Assembly (NCBI GenBank): GCA_964590755.1
Contig: CAZPYK010000003.1
Coordinates: 1 to 64,000 of the forward strand
From: CAG-390 sp964590755
Lineage (GTDB): Bacteria; Bacillota; Clostridia; Oscillospirales; CAG-272
Length of the DNA: 64,000 nucleotides
Reading direction: 5' to 3'
Part shown: one piece after another, positions 26,962 through 35,761 of the stretch
Layout of the letters: each line of letters begins with the position of its first letter
Numbering within the stretch: the first letter of the stretch is position 1
The notes under the pieces: model-generated
The model's database searches: none
What the model was told of the DNA's origin: nothing
Seen by the model: only the letters and a program-made list of their open reading frames with translations
Position numbers and translations under genes: made by a program

Positions 26962-28143
26962 ATGGCAGAGAACAAAAGAGATTACTATGAGGTGCTGGGT
27001 ATCGAGCGCGGCGCCGATGACGATACGATAAAAAAAGCATATCGCAAGATGGCGAAGCAATATCACCCGGATCTTCATCCGGGAGATAAGGATGCCGAGG
27101 CGAAATTCAAGGAGGTCAACGAGGCATATGCCGTGCTTTCGGATGCCGACAAGCGTGCGGCGTATGACAGATACGGCCATGCGGCGTTTGACGGCAGTAT
27201 GGGTGGCGGCGGAGGCTTCTCCGGGGGCTTTTCTGCCGATTTCGGCGACATTGGGGATATTTTTTCTTCATTTTTCGGCGGCGGATTCGGAGGTGGCTAT
27301 TCGGGTCAGCGCAGAAACGGTCCGATAAGAGGAGACGATATCGGAGTTCGCATTACGATAGATTTTGAGGAGGCTGTATTCGGTGTCAAGAAGGACGTGA
27401 GCTTCAAGCGCGTGACAAAATGCTCCGAATGCGGCGGCAGCGGTGCCAAAAAGGGAACATCCGCCGAGACCTGCTCTGCCTGTAACGGTACCGGACAGCG
27501 CCGTGTTACACAGAGGCTGGGGGGAATGCAGTTCCAATCCACCGTGACCTGTGAGAGCTGTCACGGAACCGGAAGGGTCATAAAGGATCCTTGCCGCTCC
27601 TGCGGAGGCAGTGGCTTTACGACTGTTCCGAAAACCATTGCCGTGTCTATACCCGCCGGTATCAACGACGGTGAGCGAATCGCCCTGCGCGGTCAGGGAA
27701 ATGACGGCAAAAACGGCGGTTCGGCGGGCGATCTTATAATTGAGGTCCGCGTCAGACAGCACAATATCTTCGAGCGTGACGGCGTTACGCTTTACTGCGA
27801 TGTCCCGGTGACCGTTGCGGAGGCGACTCTGGGGGCGGAGATAGAGGTCCCGACTCTTGAGGGAGTGCGCAAATACAAGATCCCCGAGGGGACGCAGCCC
27901 GGAACGCGGTTCACACTCAGCAGATGCGGCGTGCCTTATGTCAACAATTCCTCTCGCAGGGGAGACTTGATCTTCACCGTGAACATCGAAATACCGCGCG
28001 GACTTAACGAAAAGCAAAAGAATGCCATGCGCGCTTTTGCGGACAGCTGCGGTGAATCGAATTACCCCAAGCGTCTGCGGCTTATCGACAGATTGAAGAA
28101 TCTCAGAGACAGCAGAGAAAACAAAGAAAACAAAGATAAATGA
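26962..28143 (+). CDS. dnaJ: Chaperone DnaJ (Hsp40)
   Basis: This co-chaperone stimulates DnaK ATPase. The 393-residue product has the J domain with the HPD motif (QYHPDLHPGDKDAE), a Gly/Phe-rich linker (GGGGGFSGGFSADFG ...) and the four-repeat zinc finger (CSECGGSG, CSACNGTG, CESCHGTG, CRSCGGSG). Two C-terminal client-binding domains follow (RIALRGQGNDG, EIEVPTLEG). It is a type I DnaJ of full length. The start has AAGGTG 11 nt upstream. Confidence 0.97.
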   Translation: MAENKRDYYEVLGIERGADDDTIKKAYRKMAKQYHPDLHPGDKDAEAKFKEVNEAYAVLSDADKRAAYDRYGHAAFDGSMGGGGGFSGGFSADFGDIGDIFSSFFGGGFGGGYSGQRRNGPIRGDDIGVRITIDFEEAVFGVKKDVSFKRVTKCSECGGSGAKKGTSAETCSACNGTGQRRVTQRLGGMQFQSTVTCESCHGTGRVIKDPCRSCGGSGFTTVPKTIAVSIPAGINDGERIALRGQGNDGKNGGSAGDLIIEVRVRQHNIFERDGVTLYCDVPVTVAEATLGAEIEVPTLEGVRKYKIPEGTQPGTRFTLSRCGVPYVNNSSRRGDLIFTVNIEIPRGLNEKQKNAMRAFADSCGESNYPKRLRLIDRLKNLRDSRENKENKDK

Positions 28144-28156
28144 TCGGAGCTCACAC

Positions 28157-29080
28157 ATGAGTTATGAGTATTCCAACTGGACAGAGATCAAGCTGACGGT
28201 CAAGACCGTATGCCTTGATAACGCAATTGCCATAATGAGCGCCGTCGATCCCGGTCTGATGATAGAGGATTACAGCGATTTTGATCTGAAAAGCGTTTAC
28301 GGCGATCTGGTGGACGAAAGAATACTTTCCGCGGACAAGACCATGGCGTCCGTGTCGGTATTTCTGCCCGAGGGCGGAGATCTTGACGGTACGCTGAGTT
28401 TTATACGCGAAAGGCTTGCGGCAACTTCCATCGAGGGCGTTATATCCACCTCGGGTGTCAAGGAAGAGGATTTTGCCAATGCATGGCGGCAGTATTACAA
28501 GCCTCTGCATATCGGTCGTATAGTTATCGTGCCGAAGTGGGAGAACTATGAGCCTCGTGATGGCGAGATAATTATCGGAATGGATCCGGGCATGGCGTTC
28601 GGAACCGGTTCGCACGAGACCACAAGGCTGGTGATAGGGCTTTTGGAAGAGACCGTAAAGCCCGGCGACAATGTGCTTGATGTCGGTACGGGCAGCGGAA
28701 TACTTGCCGTTTGCGCGTCAAAGCTCGGCGCCGCACATTGTCGGGCGTATGATATAGACCCGGTGGCGATCGAGGTGGCGGCGGAAAATGCCGCCGAAAA
28801 CGGTTGCGAAAACATAGAGGTCGGACGTTCGGATCTTTTGGCGGGCGTTGCCGCGGGTCAATACGATGTGGTATGTGCCAATATAGTTGCGGATATCATC
28901 ATTCGCATGGCGCCGGACATCGGACGCTTTATGCATGACAGGTCGACGCTCTTGGCATCCGGCATCATAAACGAGCGCGCCGCGGATGTCATTGAGGCGC
29001 TTGAGGGCAACGGTTTGTATGTCGCTCGCGCGCTTGAGGACAACGGCTGGACGGCACTTGCGGTGAAAAAACTTATTTAA
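28157..29080 (+). CDS. prmA: Ribosomal protein L11 methyltransferase
   Basis: PrmA trimethylates ribosomal protein L11. The 307-residue product has an N-terminal recognition domain beginning MSYEYSNWTEIKLTV. The C-terminal Rossmann methyltransferase shows DPGMAFGTGSHETT, motif I VLDVGTGSGILAVCA, the acidic strand AYDIDPVAI and DVVCANIVADIII. It lies 13 nt after dnaJ and is the last gene before a terminator, the usual place for prmA in clostridial heat-shock operons. Confidence 0.95.
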   Translation: MSYEYSNWTEIKLTVKTVCLDNAIAIMSAVDPGLMIEDYSDFDLKSVYGDLVDERILSADKTMASVSVFLPEGGDLDGTLSFIRERLAATSIEGVISTSGVKEEDFANAWRQYYKPLHIGRIVIVPKWENYEPRDGEIIIGMDPGMAFGTGSHETTRLVIGLLEETVKPGDNVLDVGTGSGILAVCASKLGAAHCRAYDIDPVAIEVAAENAAENGCENIEVGRSDLLAGVAAGQYDVVCANIVADIIIRMAPDIGRFMHDRSTLLASGIINERAADVIEALEGNGLYVARALEDNGWTALAVKKLI

Positions 29081-29162
29081 GTTCATTCTACGCAAAGGAA
29101 ATGCCTTAAGGGAGTTTGCGATGATCTTGCGTATGCAGACCGTACGCGTAAGCTTTTTCTCG

Positions 29163-29200
29163 TTGGGGGCTTGTCTCACGTTGATGAGACAAGCCCCCAA
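29163..29200 (+). terminator. Terminator of the heat-shock operon
   Basis: TTGGGGGCTTGTCTC (29163-29177) pairs with GAGACAAGCCCCCAA (29186-29200), a 15-bp perfect stem with an 8-nt loop. It is related in sequence to the other GTCTC/GAGAC hairpins of the window. Region 29201-29366 holds no supported gene. Confidence 0.75.
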
Positions 29201-29366
29201 ACGCGTTTGTCCGCATCCGATCGTTAACGCGTGTCTTTCGTCTCATCACTGTCGGCTTTTAACGCGTCAAGAAGACCGCCGGGCAAACCGCAAGCCGTTG
29301 ATTTTTTAAAAAAATGAAATGTTTTTTCGCATAATATATAATAAAATCACGATAAACTATAGACTT

Positions 29367-29396
29367 TTGACGTTTTTTATTGTATAATAATATAGT
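29367..29396 (+). promoter_or_regulatory. Possible promoter of the hydrogenase operon
   Basis: TTGACG (29367-29372) with TATAGT (29391-29396) at 18 bp spacing; perfect TATAAT hexamers also occur at 29383 and 29396 but at poor spacing. The exact start cannot be decided from sequence. Confidence 0.45.
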
Positions 29397-29479
29397 ATAA
29401 TTGCCATTGCGGCGTACCCGCGCCGTCAAGGCAGAGTACTTTGAAATATGTACTATATAATTTAAGGGGGAAAACAAGC

Positions 29480-29977
29480 ATGAAGAAGAAATTGACTGCG
29501 GTCGAATTTCACGGCACTCCCGAGCAGGAAGAGAAGCTTCTTGCGGTGATTGCCAAATACGACGGAGTCAAGGGCAAAATGATGCCCATACTCCAGGAAG
29601 CGCAGGAGATCTACGGTTACCTTCCGTTAGAGGTCCAAAAGATCATTTCCTTAAAGACCGGCGTGTCTCTTGAGGAAATATACGGTATCACCACCTTTTA
29701 TTCTCAGTTTAAGCTCAATCCCGACGGTCAGATAGCCATTGCGGTATGTCTCGGTACCGCATGCTATGTTAAGGGCTCGGGCGAGGTCATCGATGAGATA
29801 TCCAAACAGCTCGGCGTTCCGGTCGGAGGTATTTCCGAGGATGGCAGATATTCTCTTGAAGCCACGCGCTGCATAGGTGCATGCGGTCTGGCTCCCGTGC
29901 TTACCGTGAACGGCGAGGTTTACGGACGCCTTACGAAGGCGGATGTTGCCACAGTGCTTGCAAAGTATCGCGATTGA
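29480..29977 (+). CDS. hydC: NuoE-like [2Fe-2S] subunit of NAD-dependent [FeFe]-hydrogenase
   Basis: HydC is the thioredoxin-fold [2Fe-2S] subunit of trimeric bifurcating hydrogenases. The 165-residue product carries the four cluster cysteines in the pattern CLGTAC (C-x4-C) and CIGAC (C-x3-C). Family segments GVKGKMMPILQEAQEIYGYLP and ITTFYSQF-like YGITTFYSQFKL are present, the helices that open NuoE proteins. The ATG at 29480 follows AAGGGGG. HydB follows after 24 nt and HydA after that. Confidence 0.93.
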   Translation: MKKKLTAVEFHGTPEQEEKLLAVIAKYDGVKGKMMPILQEAQEIYGYLPLEVQKIISLKTGVSLEEIYGITTFYSQFKLNPDGQIAIAVCLGTACYVKGSGEVIDEISKQLGVPVGGISEDGRYSLEATRCIGACGLAPVLTVNGEVYGRLTKADVATVLAKYRD

Positions 29978-30001
29978 TAAGGGCGAAAGGAAATAAAGAA
30001 C

Positions 30002-31894
30002 ATGGAACATACGATCAAAACTATCGAAGCCCTTAACGAGGTTAAGTCGGCTTGCTTGAAAGAAATGGCTCTGCGTACGGGCGGAGACGCCACCGGCGGA
30101 AAGCTTAAGAGAGAGATACTTGTTTGCGGCGGTACCGGATGCACATCCTCGGGAAGCCCGAAGATCTGCGAACAGCTTGAGGAGCTTTTGAAGGCTCGCG
30201 GCGTCGCGGATACCGTAGAGGTCGTAATGACCGGCTGCTTCGGTCTCTGCGCACTCGGACCGATCATGATAGTGTACCCGGAGGGTACATTCTACAGCAT
30301 GGTCACGCCGGAGCATTTGGAGGAGATAGTCGACTCTCACATTATCGGCGGTGAGCCGGTTGAAAAGTATATGTATCACGAAAAGTCGGAAAACGACAAG
30401 CTCGTGCCCAGACTTCAGGATACCAGATTCTTCAAAAAGCAACACAGAGTTGCACTGCGCAACTGCGGTGTTGTAAACCCCGAAAAGATAGAGGATTACA
30501 TAGCGCGCGACGGATATCAGGCTATTGCCAAGGCGCTGACAACAATGACCCCGGATGAAGTCATTCAGACTATGCTTGATTCGGGTCTGCGCGGACGCGG
30601 CGGTGCCGGTTTCCCGACCGGCCTTAAGTGGAAATTCGCTTCCGGCAACCGCGGCAACGTAAAGAAATATGTTTGCTGCAACGCCGACGAGGGCGACCCG
30701 GGTGCATTTATGGACCGTTCGGTGCTTGAGGGCGACCCGCATGCGGTGCTTGAGGCTATGTCCATAGCGGGATATGCCATCGGCGCGGATGAGGGATATA
30801 TCTACGTTCGTGCAGAGTACCCCATAGCCATTCACAGACTTCAGATCGCCATAGATCAGGCTCGTGCCGCGGGATTGCTCGGCAAGGACATTTTCGGAAC
30901 CGGCTTTGATTTCGATATTTCGCTCCGCTTCGGTGCCGGCGCATTCGTGTGCGGCGAGGAGACGGCGCTCATGACATCCATCGAGGGCAAGAGAGGCGAA
31001 CCGCGTCCCCGTCCGCCGTTCCCCGCAGTCAAGGGACTTTTCGCTCAGCCCACGATACTCAACAACGTTGAGACATATGCAAACATCCCGCAGATCATTT
31101 TGAACGGTCCGGCGTGGTTCGCTTCCATGGGAACCGAAAAGTCAAAGGGAACCAAGGTGTTTGCTCTGGGCGGCAAGATAACCAATACGGGCCTGGTGGA
31201 GGTTCCGATGGGAACCACGCTTCGCGAGGTCGTTGAGGATATCGGCGGCGGTATTCCGAACGGAAAGAAATTCAAGGCGGCTCAGACCGGCGGACCTTCC
31301 GGCGGATGTATTCCCGCTCATCTTATCGATACACCGATCGATTACGATAACCTGCTTGCCATCGGCTCTATGATGGGCTCGGGCGGACTTATCGTAATGG
31401 ACGAGGACAACTGCATGGTCGATATCGCAAAATTCTTCCTTGAATTTACCGTTGACGAGTCATGCGGAAAGTGCACCGCATGTCGTATAGGTACAAAGCG
31501 TCTGCTTGAACTGCTGGACAAGATCATTTCCGGCAACGGTGAGCTTGAGGATATCGACAAGATGCAGGAGCTCTCGATGTATATCAAGAGCAACTCTCTT
31601 TGCGGTCTCGGTCAGACGGCACCCAACCCCGTGCTTTCCACACTTCGCTATTTCAAGGACGAATATATTGCCCACATCGTCGAAAAGAGATGTCCCGCCG
31701 GCGTGTGCAAGAAGCTGGTGCGCTATCGCATAGTAGAGGAAAACTGCAAGGGCTGCACCGCTTGTGCGAGAGTATGTCCCGTGGGCGCGATCTCGGGTAC
31801 TGTAAGAAATCCGCATAAGATCGATCCCGCCAAGTGCGTCAAGTGCGGCGCTTGCATCCAGAAGTGCAAGTTCGGCGCAATCGTAAAGGAATAA
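30002..31894 (+). CDS. hydB: NuoF-like FMN/NADH-binding subunit of NAD-dependent [FeFe]-hydrogenase
   Basis: HydB binds NADH and FMN and routes electrons in the complex. The 630-residue product has an N-terminal [2Fe-2S] ferredoxin-like domain (CGGTGC, then CFGLC). The NuoF core is next: glycine-rich LRGRGGAGFPTGLKW, CNADEGDPGAFMDR, GAGAFVCGEETALM and the [4Fe-4S] ligands CGKCTACRIG with a later SNSLCGLGQ. The C-terminus is a 2x[4Fe-4S] ferredoxin (CKGCTACARVCP, CVKCGACIQKC). The N- and C-terminal extensions distinguish HydB from plain NuoF and fit the electron-bifurcating type. Confidence 0.95.
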   Translation: MEHTIKTIEALNEVKSACLKEMALRTGGDATGGKLKREILVCGGTGCTSSGSPKICEQLEELLKARGVADTVEVVMTGCFGLCALGPIMIVYPEGTFYSMVTPEHLEEIVDSHIIGGEPVEKYMYHEKSENDKLVPRLQDTRFFKKQHRVALRNCGVVNPEKIEDYIARDGYQAIAKALTTMTPDEVIQTMLDSGLRGRGGAGFPTGLKWKFASGNRGNVKKYVCCNADEGDPGAFMDRSVLEGDPHAVLEAMSIAGYAIGADEGYIYVRAEYPIAIHRLQIAIDQARAAGLLGKDIFGTGFDFDISLRFGAGAFVCGEETALMTSIEGKRGEPRPRPPFPAVKGLFAQPTILNNVETYANIPQIILNGPAWFASMGTEKSKGTKVFALGGKITNTGLVEVPMGTTLREVVEDIGGGIPNGKKFKAAQTGGPSGGCIPAHLIDTPIDYDNLLAIGSMMGSGGLIVMDEDNCMVDIAKFFLEFTVDESCGKCTACRIGTKRLLELLDKIISGNGELEDIDKMQELSMYIKSNSLCGLGQTAPNPVLSTLRYFKDEYIAHIVEKRCPAGVCKKLVRYRIVEENCKGCTACARVCPVGAISGTVRNPHKIDPAKCVKCGACIQKCKFGAIVKE

Positions 31895-31913
31895 TTCGAA
31901 GGAGAACGAGATA

Positions 31914-33668
31914 ATGGAAAAAATAAATGTAACGATCAACGGCAGAGAATATGCCGTAGATAAGGGCTGTACCGTTCTCGAGGCGGCAAGAGCCGCACAT
32001 ATAGACATTCCCACGCTTTGCTATCTCAAGGATATAAACGAGATAGGCGCATGTCGTATCTGCCTTGTTGAGGTATCCGAAAACGGCAAGCCCTTCCGCA
32101 TGGTTGCATCCTGCGTTTATCCCGTGACCGAGGGAATGGCGATACGCACGAATTCGCCCGCGGTCTACAATGCAAGAAAGACCAACCTTGAGCTGGTGCT
32201 TTCCAACCACGAAAAGCACTGCCTTTCCTGCGTGCGCTCGACCACATGCGAGCTTCAAAAGCTTTGCAACGAATATGGTGTGGACGAGCACAGATTCGGC
32301 GGCGCCGTAAATCACTACGAGATAGACGACCGCTCCCCAATAATCCGTGATAACAATAAGTGCATACTTTGCCGCCGTTGTGTTGCCGCATGTTCGGCAA
32401 TGCAGGGAATAGGTGTTATCGGCGCCAACGACAGAGGCTTTGATACGCATATCGCATGTGCCTTCGAGCAGCCGCTTTCCGAGACCTCGTGCGTAAACTG
32501 CGGTCAGTGCATCGTGGCATGTCCCGTGGGTGCTCTTTATGAGAGAGATGACACGGATAAGGTTCGCGAGGCTATTGCCGATCCGTCAAAGCATGTATTC
32601 ATCTGCACCGCTCCCTCGGTACGTGCACAGATCGGAGAGTGCTTCGGCTATGAGCCCGGCACCGATTGCGAGGGCAAGATGGTAGCCGCACTCAAGGCTC
32701 TCGGCTTTGAAGGCGTATACGATATGAACCTTACCGCCGACTTGACGATAATCGAGGAGGCGAACGAGCTCATCGGTCGCATCCAAAACGGCGGAAAGCT
32801 TCCCATGATCACCTCCTGCTCGCCCGGATGGGTCAAGTTCTGCGAGCATTATTATCCCGAGTTTACCGAAAATCTTTCCACCTGCAAGTCTCCGCAGCAG
32901 ATGTTCGGTGCTGTGATGAAGACCTATTTCGCCGAAAAGACGGGCTATGATCCCAAGGATATCTTCTTTGTGTCTGCGATACCTTGTACGGCAAAGAAGT
33001 TTGAGGTCGGCAGACCCGATCAGTCGGCGTCGGGATATCCGGATGTTGACGTTGCCATCACCACTCGCGAGGTGGGCAGAATGATAGAAAAGGCGGGCAT
33101 AAAGTTCCGCGAGCTTGAGGATGAGACCTTCGATAAGCCGTTTGATATCGGTTCGGGTGCCGGAGCTATCTTCGGCGCGACCGGTGGCGTTATGGAAGCC
33201 GCACTGCGCTATGCCGCAGAGATCATTCTCGGCAAGCCGCTTGAGCAGCCTCTTGAAACGCCCGAGGTCAGACGCGCGGGCAACGATATAGGCTACAGGA
33301 CCGCATCCTACAAGGTCGGAGATACGACGGTAAATGTTGCGGTAGCTTCCGGAACCAAGAATGCAGCGGCACTTTTGGATGACGTGAAGGCGGGCAAGCT
33401 GGATGTTCAATTTATTGAGATCATGGCATGTCCCGGCGGCTGTGTAAACGGCGGCGGTCAGCCTTATCAGCCGGCGTCGGTGCGCAACAATGTCGATCTT
33501 CGCGCACTTCGTGCCGCCGTCCTCTACAAGGACGATCGCGATTGCGATATCCGCGAATCTCAGAAGAATGCGGCTGTGATGAAGCTTTACGAGGAATACT
33601 TCGGAAAGCCCAACAGCCACAAGGCGCACGAGGTCCTGCATACATCATACATAAAGCGCGGGCTGTAA
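31914..33668 (+). CDS. hydA: [FeFe]-hydrogenase catalytic subunit, group A3-like
   Basis: HydA reduces protons to H2 at the H-cluster. The 584-residue product has an N-terminal [2Fe-2S] domain (PTLCYLKDIN, GACRICLVEV), the HxxxCxxCxxxxxC [4Fe-4S] site (HEKHCLSCVRSTTC) and two further [4Fe-4S] clusters (CILCRRCVAAC, CVNCGQCIVACP). All three H-cluster signatures are intact: TSCSPGWVKF, PCTAKKFE and ACPGGCVNGGGQP. With hydB and hydC directly upstream, the complex is the soluble NADH plus ferredoxin dependent enzyme. The maturases HydE, HydF and HydG are not in the window. Confidence 0.96.
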   Translation: MEKINVTINGREYAVDKGCTVLEAARAAHIDIPTLCYLKDINEIGACRICLVEVSENGKPFRMVASCVYPVTEGMAIRTNSPAVYNARKTNLELVLSNHEKHCLSCVRSTTCELQKLCNEYGVDEHRFGGAVNHYEIDDRSPIIRDNNKCILCRRCVAACSAMQGIGVIGANDRGFDTHIACAFEQPLSETSCVNCGQCIVACPVGALYERDDTDKVREAIADPSKHVFICTAPSVRAQIGECFGYEPGTDCEGKMVAALKALGFEGVYDMNLTADLTIIEEANELIGRIQNGGKLPMITSCSPGWVKFCEHYYPEFTENLSTCKSPQQMFGAVMKTYFAEKTGYDPKDIFFVSAIPCTAKKFEVGRPDQSASGYPDVDVAITTREVGRMIEKAGIKFRELEDETFDKPFDIGSGAGAIFGATGGVMEAALRYAAEIILGKPLEQPLETPEVRRAGNDIGYRTASYKVGDTTVNVAVASGTKNAAALLDDVKAGKLDVQFIEIMACPGGCVNGGGQPYQPASVRNNVDLRALRAAVLYKDDRDCDIRESQKNAAVMKLYEEYFGKPNSHKAHEVLHTSYIKRGL

Positions 33669-33693
33669 GCGCTGATAAAATAAAGCTGAAAAT

Positions 33694-33719
33694 GGGGATG
33701 CCGATCTTGCGGCATCCCC
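33694..33719. terminator. Terminator between hydA and the flippase gene
   Basis: GGGGATGCCG pairs with CGGCATCCCC. It lies 25 nt after hydA and 12 nt beyond the end of the convergent flippase gene, so it can serve both. Confidence 0.75.
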
Positions 33720-33731
33720 TAAATAATGCAA

Positions 33732-35339
33732 TTATTCCGCTGTTTGTGAATGGCGTGAGCTTCTTTGAGGCAAAAGTGACGACCTCAGCCAGTGCCAAAG
33801 TTCGCTGTCTACGCTTCCGGTGGCATAAAGAAACGTCGCATAGATCAGAAGTGTAACGAGCATACGGCATGCCAGCGCCGCTTCCGCGCTCATGCTCGAT
33901 AAAAACTGCGGCAATGCCAACAAAAGCAAGCGTGTGCAAGAGGTCGCTCCGACCACAGACAGCAACGGCAGTGCTATCCAGTGAATGAGTTTCGGACGCA
34001 TGGCGCTCACTCGGAGCAAGCGTGCGGCGCTGAGCGCAAAATTGATCAGCTCGCTGATGTACAGCACTGCGATATATCCGTTTATTCCGAATAATGGCAG
34101 AAGCAGCCACACCAGAAGCGCCGACAATGCCGAATCCGCAATATTGACATTCATCGTATATACCTGCTCGCCCAAGCCTTTAAGCATTGAGTCGGTAACG
34201 GTATCAAGATACATCACGGGCATAAGAGGCCCCAGCGCACGTATCTGGCGAGAGACATCCGACGAGCCGTAGAGAACGTTGCCCAATTCATCCGCAAAGC
34301 AGATAAAGATTCCCGCAGCTCCCGCACCGAAAATGACAGTCAAGCGCCATACTCTGCCGGAGATATAGGATATTCTTTTTCGTTCGTTCAGAGCCGAGGC
34401 GGTGGTGAGTTCGGGGATCAGCAGCCCGGTAAAGGAGTTGATCACGGCATACGGGAACATGACGATCGGCATTACCATGGCGTTCAGCATACCGTATTCT
34501 GCAAGAGCGGTAACGCGCGACGAGCCCGATCTTTCCAAGCCGAGAGGGATCAATATGTGTTCTATGGTCGTAAAGCCCGACCGAACATACGAGCTGACGG
34601 CGACCGGAAGTGCGGTGGACAGCAGCATGCGTGTGCTTTCTCTCGCGCTTGTGTGTGAGTATCCCTTGCCTATATGAAAGCGCAGATCGAACAAAAAAAG
34701 AATAAATCCGACCGCGCAGGAAAGAATTTCGGATATTGCGCCGCCAAGCACCAGCGCGGTACAGCACCATTCGGCTCCCAGCGGCAAAAAACGCATGAGC
34801 AAAAACGACACCGAAAAAATTTTGACAGCTTGCTCGGTTATTTGCGACAGTGCACTCTTCCATACTCTTCTCACGGCGGAAAAATACCCCGACAGTGCAG
34901 AAGATATCGATATGGCGGGCAGGGACAAGCCGAGAAGCCTTAACTGCAGCACCGTACGCTCGTCGTTTAAGATTACTGTTCCTATACTGTCCGCCAGAGT
35001 GATCATCAGCAGTGCCGCCAAGGTGCCGAATCCGAGTGCGTATACGAGAGCGCGTTTAAGCGCTGCGCGTGCGGTGCCGCCGCCCCTGTCCTCTCCGTCG
35101 CTCAGCGCCTTGGCGACCGTTCTCGCGGTCGCAAGGTTTATGCCGGATGTTGCCAATGTCAGTCCAAATCCCCATACGCTTGTGCAGAGCGAATACAGCC
35201 CCATTACCTCGGCGCCGACTTTGTTGGATATCCAAACGCTGAAGCTGACTCCGACTGCGCGCATGATGATCGCCGCGCAGGACATGAGCAATGAATTGTA
35301 TATCAGTGTGCGCGCATGACTGCGCTCGCCGGGTAGCAT
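33732..35339 (-). CDS. MOP-superfamily polysaccharide flippase, SpoVB/MurJ-like
   Basis: The 535-residue, strongly hydrophobic protein has about 12-14 transmembrane helices. The N-terminal region (LIYNSLLMSCAAIIMRAVG, then ISNKVGAEVMGLYSL) and the YGMLNAMVMPIVMFPYAVIN segment match the SpoVB/oligosaccharide-flippase group of the MOP superfamily. These move lipid-linked sugars across the membrane. A strong GGGGGAGGTG precedes the ATG. It is a single gene on the minus strand, convergent with hydA. Whether the substrate is a peptidoglycan precursor or another glycolipid cannot be told. Confidence 0.85.
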   Translation of the reverse strand: MLPGERSHARTLIYNSLLMSCAAIIMRAVGVSFSVWISNKVGAEVMGLYSLCTSVWGFGLTLATSGINLATARTVAKALSDGEDRGGGTARAALKRALVYALGFGTLAALLMITLADSIGTVILNDERTVLQLRLLGLSLPAISISSALSGYFSAVRRVWKSALSQITEQAVKIFSVSFLLMRFLPLGAEWCCTALVLGGAISEILSCAVGFILFLFDLRFHIGKGYSHTSARESTRMLLSTALPVAVSSYVRSGFTTIEHILIPLGLERSGSSRVTALAEYGMLNAMVMPIVMFPYAVINSFTGLLIPELTTASALNERKRISYISGRVWRLTVIFGAGAAGIFICFADELGNVLYGSSDVSRQIRALGPLMPVMYLDTVTDSMLKGLGEQVYTMNVNIADSALSALLVWLLLPLFGINGYIAVLYISELINFALSAARLLRVSAMRPKLIHWIALPLLSVVGATSCTRLLLLALPQFLSSMSAEAALACRMLVTLLIYATFLYATGSVDSELWHWLRSSLLPQRSSRHSQTAE

Positions 35340-35465
35340 TTTCGAACACCTCCCCCAAAAATGACACAGTAAATACTATGCGCCGCGACACGATATCATT
35401 CTTGTATCATTCCCGACAAGCGTCTGATCCGGCGCAAATTATTTTAATAAAAACGGTCCGATTTA

Positions 35466-35494
35466 TTGCATGTGAGAGAAAAATATAGTATAAT
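35466..35494 (+). promoter_or_regulatory. Sigma-A promoter for the rhamnose module
   Basis: TTGCAT (35466-35471), a 17-bp spacer and TATAAT (35489-35494). It lies directly before the first copy of the tandem repeat, so both repeats would be in the mRNA leader. Confidence 0.7.
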
Positions 35495-35495
35495 A

Positions 35496-35715
35496 GGTTC
35501 GGAATGTGATACACAGCAGATTTAATAGTTCTGTTTCCTCACCTTGACTTCAAACGCCGACGCGTTTGAAGTCCGAAGCGGGGTACAGAATTTTATAGTA
35601 TGGTTGGTTCGGAATGTGATACACAGCAGATTTAATAGTTCTGTTTCCTCACCTTGACTTCAAACGCCGACGCGTTTGAAGTCCGAAGCGTGGTACGGAA
35701 TTTATAGTTCGGAAT
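35496..35715 (+). repeat. Tandem 110-bp direct repeat, structured leader ahead of rhaA
   Basis: Two head-to-tail copies, 35496-35605 and 35606-35715, are identical over roughly their first 85 bp and diverge slightly after that. Each holds a 12-bp perfect inverted repeat, GACTTCAAACGC-cgac-GCGTTTGAAGTC, nested inside a second potential stem TTCTGT...ACAGAA. In copy 2 the right arm is ACGGAA, which keeps pairing through a G-U. A fragment TTCGGAAT follows copy 2. There is no T-run after the stems. It could be a structured RNA leader or a pair of operator sites. Confidence 0.85.
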
Positions 35716-35761
35716 AATTTTTAAAAATATCATATAAAGCTTGAAAGGTCGGTGATCTTTA

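Noticed and set aside
25064..27040. 658-residue open frame on the minus strand opposite dnaK
   Set aside because: It mirrors dnaK codon bias; dnaK is unambiguous, and antisense dnaK frames are a well-known artefact. No ribosome site or promoter was seen for it.
29121..29309. Small open frame spanning the terminator after prmA
   Set aside because: It runs through a strong terminator stem and has no family resemblance.
32586..33641. 351-residue open frame opposite hydA
   Set aside because: Antisense shadow; hydA motifs are complete on the plus strand.
35496..35715. CRISPR array
   Set aside because: Only two long units, directly adjacent with no spacers, and no cas genes.
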